A stretch of DNA of 64,000 nucleotides from Gemmatimonadota bacterium (GTDB lineage: Bacteria > Gemmatimonadota > Gemmatimonadetes > Longimicrobiales > Gaopeijiaceae), in assembly GCA_022822445.1 (NCBI GenBank), contig JAJEBR010000005.1, positions 62,001 to 126,000 of the forward strand, written 5' to 3'. How positions within the stretch are numbered: position 1 is the stretch's first letter; each line of letters opens with the position of its first letter. Of this stretch, positions 34,301-41,758 are shown in pieces. The position numbers and the translations under genes were made by a program. Under the pieces are notes generated by a model. The model was given only the letters and a program-made list of their open reading frames with translations. It had not been told where the DNA came from and made no database searches.

Positions 34301-34925
34301 CTCTGATCGCGGCCTCGCCGGCTCCGGCTTCTATCTCGACAGAGCCCGTGATTCCCCCGGCAAAGTCCTCCGCGTCGGCATCGACCGTGGCGGCGTCGCT
34401 GTCGGTACCCAGCGCATAGGTCACCGTGATCGATACCGCGGGCGGGACGGACAGCGAGAGCGGAACCAGGGCGCCATCGGCTTCGGGTCCTTCGGTGAGC
34501 GGGACTGCCAGTTCGACCACGGGGGTGGCCGGAACCGAAACATCGAAGTCCTGCTGGCCCGACTGGCCCGCCGGATCCATTGCGGTGACGACCACCCGCG
34601 CGGCGCCTGCCCCCGCCGCGGAGACGGTGACGACGCTTCCCGAAACCGAGACCGTTGCAACCGCGGGATCGGAGGAGGCGGCACTGAAGGTCAATGCTTC
34701 ACCTTCGGGATCGCTGAAGTGGGACGACACGTCGACCTCTGCCGAGGTGCCCTCCGGCAACAGGAGATCCGCAACCTCACCTATGGCCTGCGGCGCCTCA
34801 TCGGGCGGCCCCTGCCCGAGGTCGCACGCCGCCAGCCAACCGCATGCCAGGACCAGACAGGCGGCGAGTTGGACCGGGCGCACCGGGCGGCGGGCAAACA
34901 GGGACGGGACCAGACGCTTGGTCAT
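31329..34925 (-). CDS. giant LRR lipoprotein fused to a leishmanolysin (M8)-like metalloprotease
   Basis: 1198 residues from ATG 34925 (frame open to 34958). Order: lipoprotein signal ending 'LACGWLAAC'; a cadherin/BIG repeat (SDPEGEALTFSAASSDPAVA); a Calx-beta-like segment; about 14 leucine-rich repeats of 24 residues ('FSGVTSLRQLALLQNRISILPAGV'-type) across roughly 365-720; a second cadherin-like repeat (FSDPDGDMLNYSF); and a C-terminal protease domain. The zinc motif HEMGH starts at His1041, a later 'GDSHWRQS' supplies the third ligand (about His1110), and 'ELMTPF' is the Met-turn. It is probably surface-anchored and cleaves proteins; the LRRs likely choose partners. Confidence 0.88.
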   Translation of the reverse strand: MTKRLVPSLFARRPVRPVQLAACLVLACGWLAACDLGQGPPDEAPQAIGEVADLLLPEGTSAEVDVSSHFSDPEGEALTFSAASSDPAVATVSVSGSVVTVSAAGAGAARVVVTAMDPAGQSGQQDFDVSVPATPVVELAVPLTEGPEADGALVPLSLSVPPAVSITVTYALGTDSDAATVDADAEDFAGGITGSVEIEAGAGEAAIRVAFNDDEDIEPAREFFTITLDDPTSGAGYKVGARRRGTGAIAEGVCDRTPEVQEAILAQLPPADCSAVQTEDLGRVRFIAIPAFQRSGDQPPSLDLTVPEPCNADSPVSPRVPSDWQWPGPFVDCSSDAAEPSSDPRAIMQGAGNRALTALKSRDFAGLVNVAVIVIQGTQLESLPPDVFSGVTSLRQLALLQNRISILPAGVFSDLEALDVLALSSNRISELPDDVFAGLNRLSSLLLDNNLLASVPPAISELENLGVVWLNNNQLTELPAVGPAGLFWLQLGSNRLTEVPTGWLSGSPGLTQLHLQQNLIEELPAGAFTGLAELQQLYLFENRIRAVPPGALAGLTSLTRLLLAENEITGISPGTFSGLENLEWLALDRNRIGELPPDAFAGLANLQRLWLSGNQLTELPPGVFADQEQLALLALAINQLTDVTAELFAGLNRLQRLFLNRNELSALPRGLLPGLDSLELLHAPENRIEELPNGFFLGHSRLRSLNLEDNPGSPFPLHVVVARTDDVAFAPGPGTVAGRLASGAPFDLRVPLSVHGGEVTTDALLLRAGEGVSEAATVTLAAGQPGTQVSPGPLPRLPHGFTGIALELGDPLVLFGELSNHAPVALRELPWFRLRVQGAEQGFSPDSYFSDPDGDMLNYSFAVSNPGIAAVTSAGGRVIVVPETPGSTRVTVVATDPGGLSASMSFGVSVRDVIPGSYDMEVLLTDSVSADLRTAIEQAAGWWMTILADTELPDVPADRIGRLGCDDIVSEQPVAIIDDVVVVIAVRPVDGPGGILAGARPCGVRDGSMLPFMGTIRFDSDDLDRLLDRGNMDDVEELILHEMGHVLGIGSVWGDFGLLREPSIGGPADADTHFAGPLAVAAFNEAGGKDYDGAKVPVENQAGPGSGDSHWRQSVLVTELMTPFASIGFVDPLSAITIQSLADLGYTVNVDLADPYTLPGAAAADRQDAPVIDLRNDVLRGPVIVVDADGRIVRVVGN

Positions 34926-35038
34926 GGGCGCTCTCTCGCGCATGACCGGACGAAGCAAGACCGGTCACGAGCGACAATAGGTGGCGGGATTGAATTGAAC
35001 ACCAAAAAAACTACCGCCGCACTACCGGTACGCGCGAG

Positions 35039-35130
35039 GAGGAGGCCGTGGATAATCCCCGCGTCGCACCGAGGCAAGCGCGGATGCATCGCCGACCGAA
35101 TGCAGCGGGGACTCATTCCACGGCCTCCTC
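35039..35130. repeat. palindromic dispersed element, copy 3 (best preserved)
   Basis: 92 bp with perfect 14-bp inverted ends GAGGAGGCCGTGGA / TCCACGGCCTCCTC, then near-inverted TAATCCCCGC / GCGGGGACTCATTC. The core is GCACCGAGGCAAGCGCGGATGCATCGCCGACCG-like (positions 35063-35099). It lies between the LRR-protease start and the cytochrome c stop. Confidence 0.85.
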
Positions 35131-35147
35131 TAGCCATCCCGCCTCCG

Positions 35148-35594
35148 TCAGTTGTTCTTCGCGCCCTCCGCGATCCACTGCCGAATGACCGCGATCTCTT
35201 CCTCGGGCACCTTGTCGCCTTCGCCCTCCGGCGGCATGTCGCCCTCGGTGATCATCTCCAGCAGCCAGCTGTCCACGGGATCCCCGGCTGTGATGACCGG
35301 ACCGAACTCCGAACCCATCATCAGCCGTTCGTAGTTGATGACGATCAGGCTGACCTCGGCCACCACCTCGCCCTCCTCGTCCTTTGCGCCGTGGCACTTG
35401 GCGCAACGCTTCTGGAAGATGGGCAGCACGTCCTCCTTGTAGCTGACGGTGTCGGCAGCGGGTGCGGAAGGCCCGAAGGCCGTCTCGCCGTGCGGGTTCG
35501 CTCCGTGGCCGGCCAGACTGGCGGCGACCGCTCCGGTAACGGCGACGACCCCCACCGCACGCAACACTCCCCCTGACGATGGCATCCGGATCAT
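35148..35594 (-). CDS. exported c-type cytochrome (planctomycete-type domain)
   Basis: 148 residues with AAAGGG 8 bases before the ATG. An N-terminal signal (VGVVAVTGAVAASLAGHG) precedes one heme-c site, C-A-K-C-H, in 'SYKEDVLPIFQKRCAKCHGAKDEEGEV'. A downstream Met in 'EGDMPPEGEGDKVPEEEIAVIRQWIAEG' is the likely sixth ligand. The sequence type ('VSY..DVLPIF..RC..CH') belongs to PSCyt-like cytochromes. It lies 25 bases downstream of the EF-hand protein, so both are probably co-transcribed. Confidence 0.92.
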   Translation of the reverse strand: MIRMPSSGGVLRAVGVVAVTGAVAASLAGHGANPHGETAFGPSAPAADTVSYKEDVLPIFQKRCAKCHGAKDEEGEVVAEVSLIVINYERLMMGSEFGPVITAGDPVDSWLLEMITEGDMPPEGEGDKVPEEEIAVIRQWIAEGAKNN

Positions 35595-35619
35595 GGGACT
35601 ACCCTTTCTGCGGAGCGGG

Positions 35620-36273
35620 TCAACCCAGCCCTTCCGCCTCTTTCATGAGTCTGAGATGAGTTGCGGCCTGCTGCAGGCCACCCTCGCCCTCCTGCCAGCC
35701 CACTCTACCGTTCTCGTCCGCGTCCATCCCCGAGAGGATGGCCTGCGTCATGGCGGCAATCTCTTCAGCCATCGCCTTGGCGGACGCCATGTCGGTCGAT
35801 GAAGCCACCATCGCGGCCTTCTCCATGATGGCCTCGGCCCATGTGACCACGTTGCGGGCGCTCGTGCCGACGTGGTTGGCGTGGGTCTTGACGTCGCTCG
35901 ACGCGTCTTCCGCCTCCGCGGCCAGCCCGATGTGCTGCGCGGCGCCGGAGGCGGCCCTGATCAGGCCGTAGCCGTTCCCGGGTCCGCGTTCCATCGTCGA
36001 GGGATCGATCGCGTGCTGAACGTGGGTGATGTGTCGCTGAATCGCGGCCAGGTCGTCGGATCCGGCGGCCAGGCCGGCGTGCTGGGCAGCGACCTCGGCT
36101 TCCATCTGGGCAGCGACCAGGAGTCCTACCTGGTCCGGCGTGTCCCGCCACATGTCGGCGACGTGGCCGATGTGGCGGTGGGCTGCGCTTTGCGCGGAGA
36201 TTTGCGGGGCGGAGATCGCTGCCGCGATGACGGCCGCAAGTGCCGTTCTGGTCACGAGTCTCGTTTTTGCCAT
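35620..36273 (-). CDS. exported helical protein with EF-hand-like loop
   Basis: 217 residues; the start at 36273 gives a signal peptide (MAKTRLVTRTALAAVIAAAISAPQISAQ). A long helical body with many His/Ala follows ('AAHRHIGHVADMWRDTPDQVGLLVAAQMEAEVAAQHAGLAA', 'HITHVQHAIDPSTMERGPGNGYGLI', 'HANHVGTSARNVVTWAEAIMEKA'). Near the end, 'GMDADENGRVGWQEGEGGL' matches a calcium-binding EF-hand loop. The repeated H-x-x-H spacing could bind a metal or heme. Family not recognised; genes like it are seen next to PSCyt cytochromes, as here. Confidence 0.7.
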   Translation of the reverse strand: MAKTRLVTRTALAAVIAAAISAPQISAQSAAHRHIGHVADMWRDTPDQVGLLVAAQMEAEVAAQHAGLAAGSDDLAAIQRHITHVQHAIDPSTMERGPGNGYGLIRAASGAAQHIGLAAEAEDASSDVKTHANHVGTSARNVVTWAEAIMEKAAMVASSTDMASAKAMAEEIAAMTQAILSGMDADENGRVGWQEGEGGLQQAATHLRLMKEAEGLG

Positions 36274-36529
36274 GGTCCTGACTCCCGGGGTCCTGTAGGT
36301 GGGTAACTCGGCTGTGTACGGAGTGCTCGGGACAAGGTACGCATCTTTTCGGCGAGGAACCAGACTGACTGACGTGCCGCAGCCGTGCCTGGCGGGAGCG
36401 CATGGCAGGGCGGACTGGATGCGATGCGTGGCTCCGGTCGTTACACTTGCAACCCCCGCGACCGTCCGGGCGACGCCCGCGCGAGCCCCGGACCGCCGGC
36501 CATGTACCACGTCAACAGAGGTGCCAAGC

Positions 36530-37321
36530 ATGTTTCCATTCCTCAAAAGAGCCCTGCCCGCCGGTTTCGTCGTGGTCCCCGCCATGGCATTGGGGTGCGC
36601 CGCGCCGGACGCCGCCGGCCCATCCACCCTCGCCCAGCTCCTGGTCGACGGCCAATCGGTCTTCGGGGTCTTTCCCGGTCCCTCCACCCGCGAGCAGGGT
36701 GCGCTCATGGGTCAGAACCGGGAACTGGACTTCGTCTTCTACTCGCTGGAGTCAGGTCCGTTTGACATAATGTCAACTAAAGTTTACATGGAGGGGATTG
36801 CGGAGGGCTCCGGGGAGAACGCCCCGCACCCGCTGATTCTGAGGATTCCCCCGATCCGCAACGGCGTCGCGGAGGCGGAGGCACACGCCGCGGAAGCGCT
36901 GGCGGCAGGGGTGGGCGGGATCGTCTTCCCGCACGCGGAGTCGGCCGGGGACGCGGCCGTTGCCGTGTCGGTGATGGGGGATGAACTGTGGCCGGGCAAC
37001 CCCTCCGGTACGCTCCTCAGCATCCTGATCGTGGAGGACGCGGAGGCCGTGGACCGGGTGGACGAGATCGTCGCGACGCCGGGGGTGAGCGTGGTGTTCG
37101 CCGGGCCGGGCGACCTGCGCCGGGCCTACCGGGGCGACATGGAGGCGGTCGAGGCGGCGATCCAGCGGGTGCTGGCGGCGTGCCAGCGCCACGGAGTGCC
37201 GTGCGGGATCACCGCGGGCGTGAACGATATCGCCGAGCGGATCGGGCAGGGCTTCCGCGTGTTCATCGTGAGCGATCCGGCCGCCGTGACGGCGGGGCGG
37301 GAGGCGGCGGGGCGGGGGTAG
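36530..37321 (+). CDS. HpcH/HpaI aldolase-like lipoprotein
   Basis: The start ATG 36530 has AGAGGTG 8 bases upstream; the frame extends back to 36299. A lipoprotein-type signal 'VVVPAMALGC' (Cys about residue 23) precedes a TIM-barrel typical of HpcH/HpaI aldolases: 'GVFPGPSTREQGALMGQNRELDFVFYSLESGPFD', 'PLILRIPPIRNG', 'LAAGVGGIVFPHAESAGDA', 'VVFAGPGDLRRAY', 'GIFRVFIVSDP'-like end. Family members split or join 2-oxo acids with a divalent metal. An aldolase anchored as a lipoprotein is unusual. About 264 residues. Confidence 0.75.
   Translation: MFPFLKRALPAGFVVVPAMALGCAAPDAAGPSTLAQLLVDGQSVFGVFPGPSTREQGALMGQNRELDFVFYSLESGPFDIMSTKVYMEGIAEGSGENAPHPLILRIPPIRNGVAEAEAHAAEALAAGVGGIVFPHAESAGDAAVAVSVMGDELWPGNPSGTLLSILIVEDAEAVDRVDEIVATPGVSVVFAGPGDLRRAYRGDMEAVEAAIQRVLAACQRHGVPCGITAGVNDIAERIGQGFRVFIVSDPAAVTAGREAAGRG
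36762..36789. promoter_or_regulatory. AT-rich double palindrome inside the aldolase-like CDS
   Basis: TTGACAT-a-ATGTCAA (36762-36776) is perfect, and overlapping ATGTCAACTAAAGTTTACAT (36770-36789) has 8-base arms with one mismatch. The tract is far more AT-rich than its surroundings. A relative lies at 47352-47377 (20 of 26 positions the same). The tract could be a regulator site or a small insertion. Confidence 0.4.
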
Positions 37322-37339
37322 GCGGTTTCGTCCGCGACT

Positions 37340-37662
37340 TCAGCCGCTGGACGCATCGATGCGCTCGCCTGCAAGACGAAGGAAGCGCGCTGCGGCAGCG
37401 ACCGTGTTCATCGCCTGTTCCTCGCTGTAGGCCATGAAGGGGAATCCGCCGGGGAGGCCGTTCGGGTAGCGCGTAGGGACGTAGTATTGGTCCAGAATCC
37501 CGGCGTCGTCGCGCAGGCTTGCCAGATCCGGGACCCGCTTCGCGAAGCGATCGGCCAGGACCGCGACTGAATGTCCGAGGATGGTCCGTTCGCCAGGGAG
37601 GTAACCGATCGCCTTTACGGCCTTTACGGCGCTCTGCTGGGAGAGGAAGTGCATCGACGGCG
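37340..37662 (-). pseudogene. HEPN-domain gene remnant (C-terminal part)
   Basis: The minus strand reads 'SQQSAVKAVKAIGYLPGERTILGHSVAVLADRFAKRVPDLASLRDDAGILDQYYVPTRYPNGLPGGFPFMAYSEEQAMNTVAAAARFLRLAGERI'-type sequence, written here in parts: a HEPN helix set with the 'AxxLDxYYxPTRYPNGLPGG' signature. The N-terminus of the HEPN domain is missing: at about 37640-37665 it runs directly into inositol-phosphatase sequence. HEPN proteins are typically RNases partnered with a nucleotidyltransferase, which is not nearby. Confidence 0.75.
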
Positions 37663-38024
37663 GCCGCGAGTGGGCCGTCACCGTCCCAGACGGCTACCGA
37701 GGCCGCGTAGTACGGGTGGCCGTGCAGGAAGTTGGTCGTGCCGTCGAGCGGGTCCACGACCCAGAGGCACTCGTTGCCGGGGACGCCCTCGCGGCCGCCG
37801 CCCTCCTCCTCGGCCAGGATCGCGTGACCGGGGTGCCGAGCGGCGATCACCCCCATGGCCGCTTCCTGCGCCGCCATGTCCACGTCGGATACGAAGTCGC
37901 TCGACGCGGTCTTCACGTCGACCCAGCTGCCGCCGCCGCGGCTCGACGCCTGGCCGTGGATGTGCGCTGCGGCACGTGCGGCCTCCCTGGCGGTGGCCAG
38001 CAGGTTGTCGGCTCTTTCGGGCAT
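37663..38024 (-). pseudogene. inositol monophosphatase-family gene, 3' half lost
   Basis: From ATG 38024: 'LLATAREAARAAAHIHGQASSRGGGSWVDVKTASSDFVSDVDMAAQEAAM', the metal-binding 'HAILAEEEGG' (IAEEE-like) and 'WVVDPLDGTTNFLHGHPYYAASVAVWDG'. These are the first two IMPase motifs. At 'GPLAAAV' the homology stops and HEPN sequence begins in another frame; the frame drifts on to 37263 with no IMPase motif. The C-terminal WD-x-AAG motif is absent, so the enzyme is not expected to work. Confidence 0.8.
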
Positions 38025-38265
38025 CTGTTCATCCGGGGTGTGGTTGGGACGGAGCGGATGCGAACGGTTGCCACCGGTCGCTGGCAGCCTGGACGGCGGG
38101 CGGCTGCCAGTGGCGCGTGCCATCAGCCGCCCAAGGGTCGAACGAACGGCCCCGCTCCGCTAAGTTAGCGGGTCGCAGGGTCACCCCGGTGATGCTGCGC
38201 CGTCCGACGCGACAGCCCGAATGCGAACTCCACCACCGAGTCACTCTCCAGACCTCCATCCGCCC

Positions 38266-39339
38266 ATGCCGTCTCCCAGCCGCGTCTACTCCGGGATCCA
38301 GCCCACCGCCGTCATGACCATCGGGAACTACTTCGGCGCGGTGAGGAACTGGGTCCAGCTGCAGGACGAGCGCGAATGCGTGTACTGCGTGGTCGATCTG
38401 CACGCCATGACCGCGCCCTACGAGGCCACGGAGCTGAGGCAGGCGGCGCGCGAGATGTTCGTCAGCCTGCTGGCGGCGGGAATCGATCCCGACCGGACCA
38501 CCGTCTACATCCAGTCCACCGTCCCCGAGCAGACCGAACTCTGCTGGATGCTCGCCACCCTCACCTCGCTCGGCGACCTGAGCCGCATGACGCAGTTCAA
38601 GGAGAAGTCGGGGCTGCTGAAGGGCGGGCTGGGCGAGGACGACGGGACTTTCATCTCGGCGGGGCTCCTCTTCTATCCCGTACTGCAGGCGGCCGACATC
38701 CTCGCCTACCGGGCCGGGTGCGTGCCGGTGGGGCAGGACCAGTCCCAGCACCTCGAACTCAGCCGCGGCATCGCGCGGCGCTTCAACAGCCGCTTCGGCT
38801 ACCTTTTTCCGGAGCCCGAGACGCTCTTCACGCATGTGCCCAAGGTCATGTCCACCGCAGACCCGACCCGCAAGATGAGCAAGAGTCTGGGGCCCCGGCA
38901 CTACATCGGCCTCTTCGAGGAGGAAGACTCCATCCGCAGGAAGATCCGCTCCGCGGTGACCGATTCCGGCGACACGCCGCCCGGCGAGGTCAGCCCCGGG
39001 ATCGAGAACCTCCTCACGCTGCTGGCCGCCTGCGGCCACGACGATGACGCCGCGCAGATGCGCGAAGACTACTTTGCCGGTACTCTTCGCTACGTGGACC
39101 TCAAGGGCCGGACTGCGGACGCACTGGTCGCGCTGACGGGCGAGATGCGGGACCGCCGGGCGGAGATTCTGCGCCGCGAGACCGACCTGGACGGGCGCAT
39201 CATGGCCATGGGCGAACGGGCGCGGACCATCGCCGGCGAGACCCTCGGCAGGGCCCGCGAGATGGTGGGCCTGTTCCCGCCCGCACCGGCGTCGCAAGCG
39301 GCCCGGCACGCGGCGCCCCGCACATCCTTCTCCGTCTGA
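38266..39339 (+). CDS. trpS: tryptophanyl-tRNA synthetase
   Basis: The start is taken at ATG 38266 (another in-frame ATG is at 38221). The class I signature is 'TIGNYFGAVRNW' (HIGH-like) and the KMSKS loop is 'PTRKMSKSLG'. 'VDLHAMTAPYE' and 'YPVLQAADILAYRAGCVPVGQDQSQHLELSRGIARRFN' are TrpRS hallmarks. It attaches Trp to tRNA-Trp in the cytoplasm. About 357 residues, slightly longer than the E. coli enzyme (334) because of a Pro/Ala-rich tail. Confidence 0.97.
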   Translation: MPSPSRVYSGIQPTAVMTIGNYFGAVRNWVQLQDERECVYCVVDLHAMTAPYEATELRQAAREMFVSLLAAGIDPDRTTVYIQSTVPEQTELCWMLATLTSLGDLSRMTQFKEKSGLLKGGLGEDDGTFISAGLLFYPVLQAADILAYRAGCVPVGQDQSQHLELSRGIARRFNSRFGYLFPEPETLFTHVPKVMSTADPTRKMSKSLGPRHYIGLFEEEDSIRRKIRSAVTDSGDTPPGEVSPGIENLLTLLAACGHDDDAAQMREDYFAGTLRYVDLKGRTADALVALTGEMRDRRAEILRRETDLDGRIMAMGERARTIAGETLGRAREMVGLFPPAPASQAARHAAPRTSFSV

Positions 39340-39376
39340 CCCCCCCGACACCTTTCACCGCGCACGAGACCCGGCC

Positions 39377-40318
39377 ATGACGACACCCGACCCGGAGACA
39401 CCCCTCGACATCGGCGGGGTGATGATCCCGACGACCACCCCGTTCGACCCCGTCACCGGCGAGGTCGACCTGGTCGCGCTGCGGGACAATGTGCGCCAGT
39501 GGGCGGCGACCGGTGTGAGCGGGCTGGTGATTGGCGGTTCGACCGGGGAAGCCGTGTTCCTGGACGAAGGGGAGCGGGACGCCTGCTGGGACGTGGTTCA
39601 CGAAGTGTTGCCGGACGGGATGCTTCTCGTGGCCGGGACGGGCGCAGAGTCGCTGCGCACCACCCTGCGACTCACCCGCATGGCCGCGGCCCGCGGTGCC
39701 GACGCGGTACTGGTGCAGCCGCCCGCCTTCTACAGGGGAGCCATGAGTCCCGAGGTGGTGCGGGACCACTACCTGGCCGTCGCCGAGGCGTCGCCGGTCC
39801 CGGTGATCGTCTACCAGGTGCCGACCCGATTCAGCACGCTGGACTTTCCCACCGGGCTGGTGGCGGAGCTGTCCGCGCACGAGAACATCGTCGGGATCAA
39901 GGATTCGCGCGGGAAGCTGGAGCTGGTGGGCGAGCTGGTCACGCAGTGTGCGCGCGGGTTCCAGGTGCTCGTGGGGAGCGGCAATCTGCTTTACGCGGCG
40001 CTGGAGATCGGGGCGGTCGGGGGCATCCTGGGGGTCGCGAATCTCGCGCCGCGCGAGAGCGCGCTGGTGCACGCCCGGTACGCTGCCGGGGACAGGGCGG
40101 GCGCAGGCGCGATGCAGGAGCGGATCGGTCCCCTTCACAACACCGTGGTCGGTGGCATGGGCGTGGCGGGCGTCAAGTACGGGCTCGAGCTCCTCGGGTA
40201 TCGCGGCGGAGTGCCGCGCCCGCCGCTGAGGCCGCTGCCGGAGAGCCGTCGCGGCGAAGCGGCGGAGGCCCTCTCCAAAGCCGGCCTCCTGCCGCGCCGG
40301 GCGATGGCGCACGTCTGA
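39377..40318 (+). CDS. DapA-family class I aldolase (dihydrodipicolinate synthase or 4-hydroxy-2-oxoglutarate aldolase type)
   Basis: 313 residues. TIM-barrel with Schiff-base Lys175 (VGIKDSRG) and catalytic Tyr146 (VIVYQVPTRF). The phosphate/carboxylate motif 'GGSTGEAVFLDEGE' is that of the DapA family (GTTGE). 'YQVPTRFSTLDFPTGLVAELSAHENIVGIKDSRGKLE' and 'GSGNLLYAALEIGAVGGILGVANLAP' are closer in feel to 4-hydroxy-2-oxoglutarate aldolase than to true DapA. It follows trpS and precedes purA with only 11 bases between, so it may simply share the transcript. Confidence 0.85.
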   Translation: MTTPDPETPLDIGGVMIPTTTPFDPVTGEVDLVALRDNVRQWAATGVSGLVIGGSTGEAVFLDEGERDACWDVVHEVLPDGMLLVAGTGAESLRTTLRLTRMAAARGADAVLVQPPAFYRGAMSPEVVRDHYLAVAEASPVPVIVYQVPTRFSTLDFPTGLVAELSAHENIVGIKDSRGKLELVGELVTQCARGFQVLVGSGNLLYAALEIGAVGGILGVANLAPRESALVHARYAAGDRAGAGAMQERIGPLHNTVVGGMGVAGVKYGLELLGYRGGVPRPPLRPLPESRRGEAAEALSKAGLLPRRAMAHV

Positions 40319-40329
40319 CGAGCGGCGAC

Positions 40330-41619
40330 TTGGACACGAGCGCGCTGAGCAGACGCTGCACCGTCGTCGTCGGGTGCCAGTGGGGCGACGAGGGGAAGGG
40401 GAAGGTCGTGGACGTGCTGGCGGCGGATGTGGACGTGATCGCCCGCTACCAGGGGGGAGCGAACGCAGGCCACACCGTACACGCGGGCGACCAGCACTTC
40501 GTCCTGCACCAGGTCCCGTCCGGGATCCTCCATCCCGACAAGCGCTGCCTCCTGGGCAACGGCGTGGTGGTCGATCTGGCGCAGTTCTTCGGCGAGCTCG
40601 ATCAGCTGGTCGAGCGCGGGCTGGATCCGCGGGGGCGCATCGGACTGAGTACGCGCGCACATGTGGTGTTTCCGTATCACCAGGCGCTCGACCTGGCGGC
40701 GGAGGCGGCCGCGAAACGGAAGATCGGCACGACGGGGCGGGGGATCGGGCCCGCGTACGAGGCCAAGACGGGCCGCCGCGGGGTGAGGGTGGCCGACCTG
40801 CTCGACCGTCGTCGAGGGGCGGAGCGGGTGGGGCGGGGGATCGCGTGGGCGCGGGGCCGTCTGGTGGATCTGGGGGCCGATCCGGGTCTGGCCGGCACGG
40901 TGGACGAGGCCATGGCGGTGGCCGCGCGCGTCCCCGAGGTGGCGACGGATGTGGGTGCCGAGATCGCTCGCGCGCTGGCGGCCGGGAAGCGGGTGCTGCT
41001 GGAGGGGGCGCAGGGGACGGCGCTTGACGTGGATCATGGAACGTACCCGTACGTGACCTCTTCGAATACGACCGCGGGCGCGGCGGCGGTGGGCGCCGGC
41101 ATCGGTCCGACGGCCATCGACTCGGTGGTGGGCATCGTGAAGGCGTACACGACGCGGGTCGGCAACGGGCCGCTGCCCACCGAGTTCGACGCCGGGATGG
41201 ACGAGAAGGTCCGCGAACTCGGCGGCGAGTTCGGCGCCACGACCGGCCGGCCGCGCCGCTGCGGCTGGTTCGACGCCGTGGTTGTCGCCTACGCCGCCCG
41301 CGTCAACGGCCTCACCGGGATCGCGGTCACCAAGCTGGATGTCCTCGACACCCTCCCGGAGGTCCGCATCGCCACCGGATACCGCCTGCCCGGCGGCGGC
41401 GACACCCCGTTCCCGCCCACCTCCTGGGAGCTGGAACGCGTCGAACCGGTGTACGAGACCCTGCCGGGCTGGCAAACGCCCACGACCGGGGTGCGCACGC
41501 TGAGCGGCCTCCCCCGCAACGCCCGCGTGTACCTGGAGCGGATCGAGAAGCTCGTGGATACCCCGATCGCGATGGTGTCGGTGGGCACCCGGCGCAGCCA
41601 GGTAATTCGAACTGCTTGA
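40330..41619 (+). CDS. purA: adenylosuccinate synthetase
   Basis: 430 residues from TTG 40330 (no clear ATG; TTG is the nearest in-frame start before the conserved opening). The GTP-binding loop is 'VVVGCQWGDEGKGKVVDVLA', then 'ARYQGGANAGHTVH', 'GTTGRGIGPAYEAKTGRRGVRVADL', 'GAQGTALDVDHGTYPYVTSSNTTAG', 'KAYTTRVGNGPLPTEF' and 'GRPRRCGWFDAVVV'. It joins IMP and Asp in AMP synthesis. Confidence 0.96.
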   Translation: MDTSALSRRCTVVVGCQWGDEGKGKVVDVLAADVDVIARYQGGANAGHTVHAGDQHFVLHQVPSGILHPDKRCLLGNGVVVDLAQFFGELDQLVERGLDPRGRIGLSTRAHVVFPYHQALDLAAEAAAKRKIGTTGRGIGPAYEAKTGRRGVRVADLLDRRRGAERVGRGIAWARGRLVDLGADPGLAGTVDEAMAVAARVPEVATDVGAEIARALAAGKRVLLEGAQGTALDVDHGTYPYVTSSNTTAGAAAVGAGIGPTAIDSVVGIVKAYTTRVGNGPLPTEFDAGMDEKVRELGGEFGATTGRPRRCGWFDAVVVAYAARVNGLTGIAVTKLDVLDTLPEVRIATGYRLPGGGDTPFPPTSWELERVEPVYETLPGWQTPTTGVRTLSGLPRNARVYLERIEKLVDTPIAMVSVGTRRSQVIRTA

Positions 41620-41718
41620 GAACGACATCAGAATTGGCTAGCTTTAAATGCTGTGCTGCTTTCATCCCAACCGACATGGATGGCTTCGGGCCAGGGTGGT
41701 GTGCCGGTCGTGGCCGGC

Positions 41719-41742
41719 GGGCCCCCGCTTCATTGCGGGCCC
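41719..41742. terminator. hairpin between purA and ffh
   Basis: GGGCCCCCGC - TTCATT - GCGGGCCC forms a strong stem with a small bulge, 100 bases after purA and 16 before ffh. No T-run follows, so it could end the purA transcript or act in the ffh leader. Confidence 0.4.
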
Positions 41743-41758
41743 CTGATGGCGGCCGCTG

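Noticed and set aside
33738..35576. 612-codon plus-strand frame opposite the LRR protein
   Set aside because: Composition is that of an antisense shadow and it runs through the palindromic repeat.
41640..41758. 4.5S SRP RNA gene next to ffh
   Set aside because: The conserved GGTCCGGAAGGAAGCAGCC-like core of 4.5S RNA is absent; only a hairpin is present.
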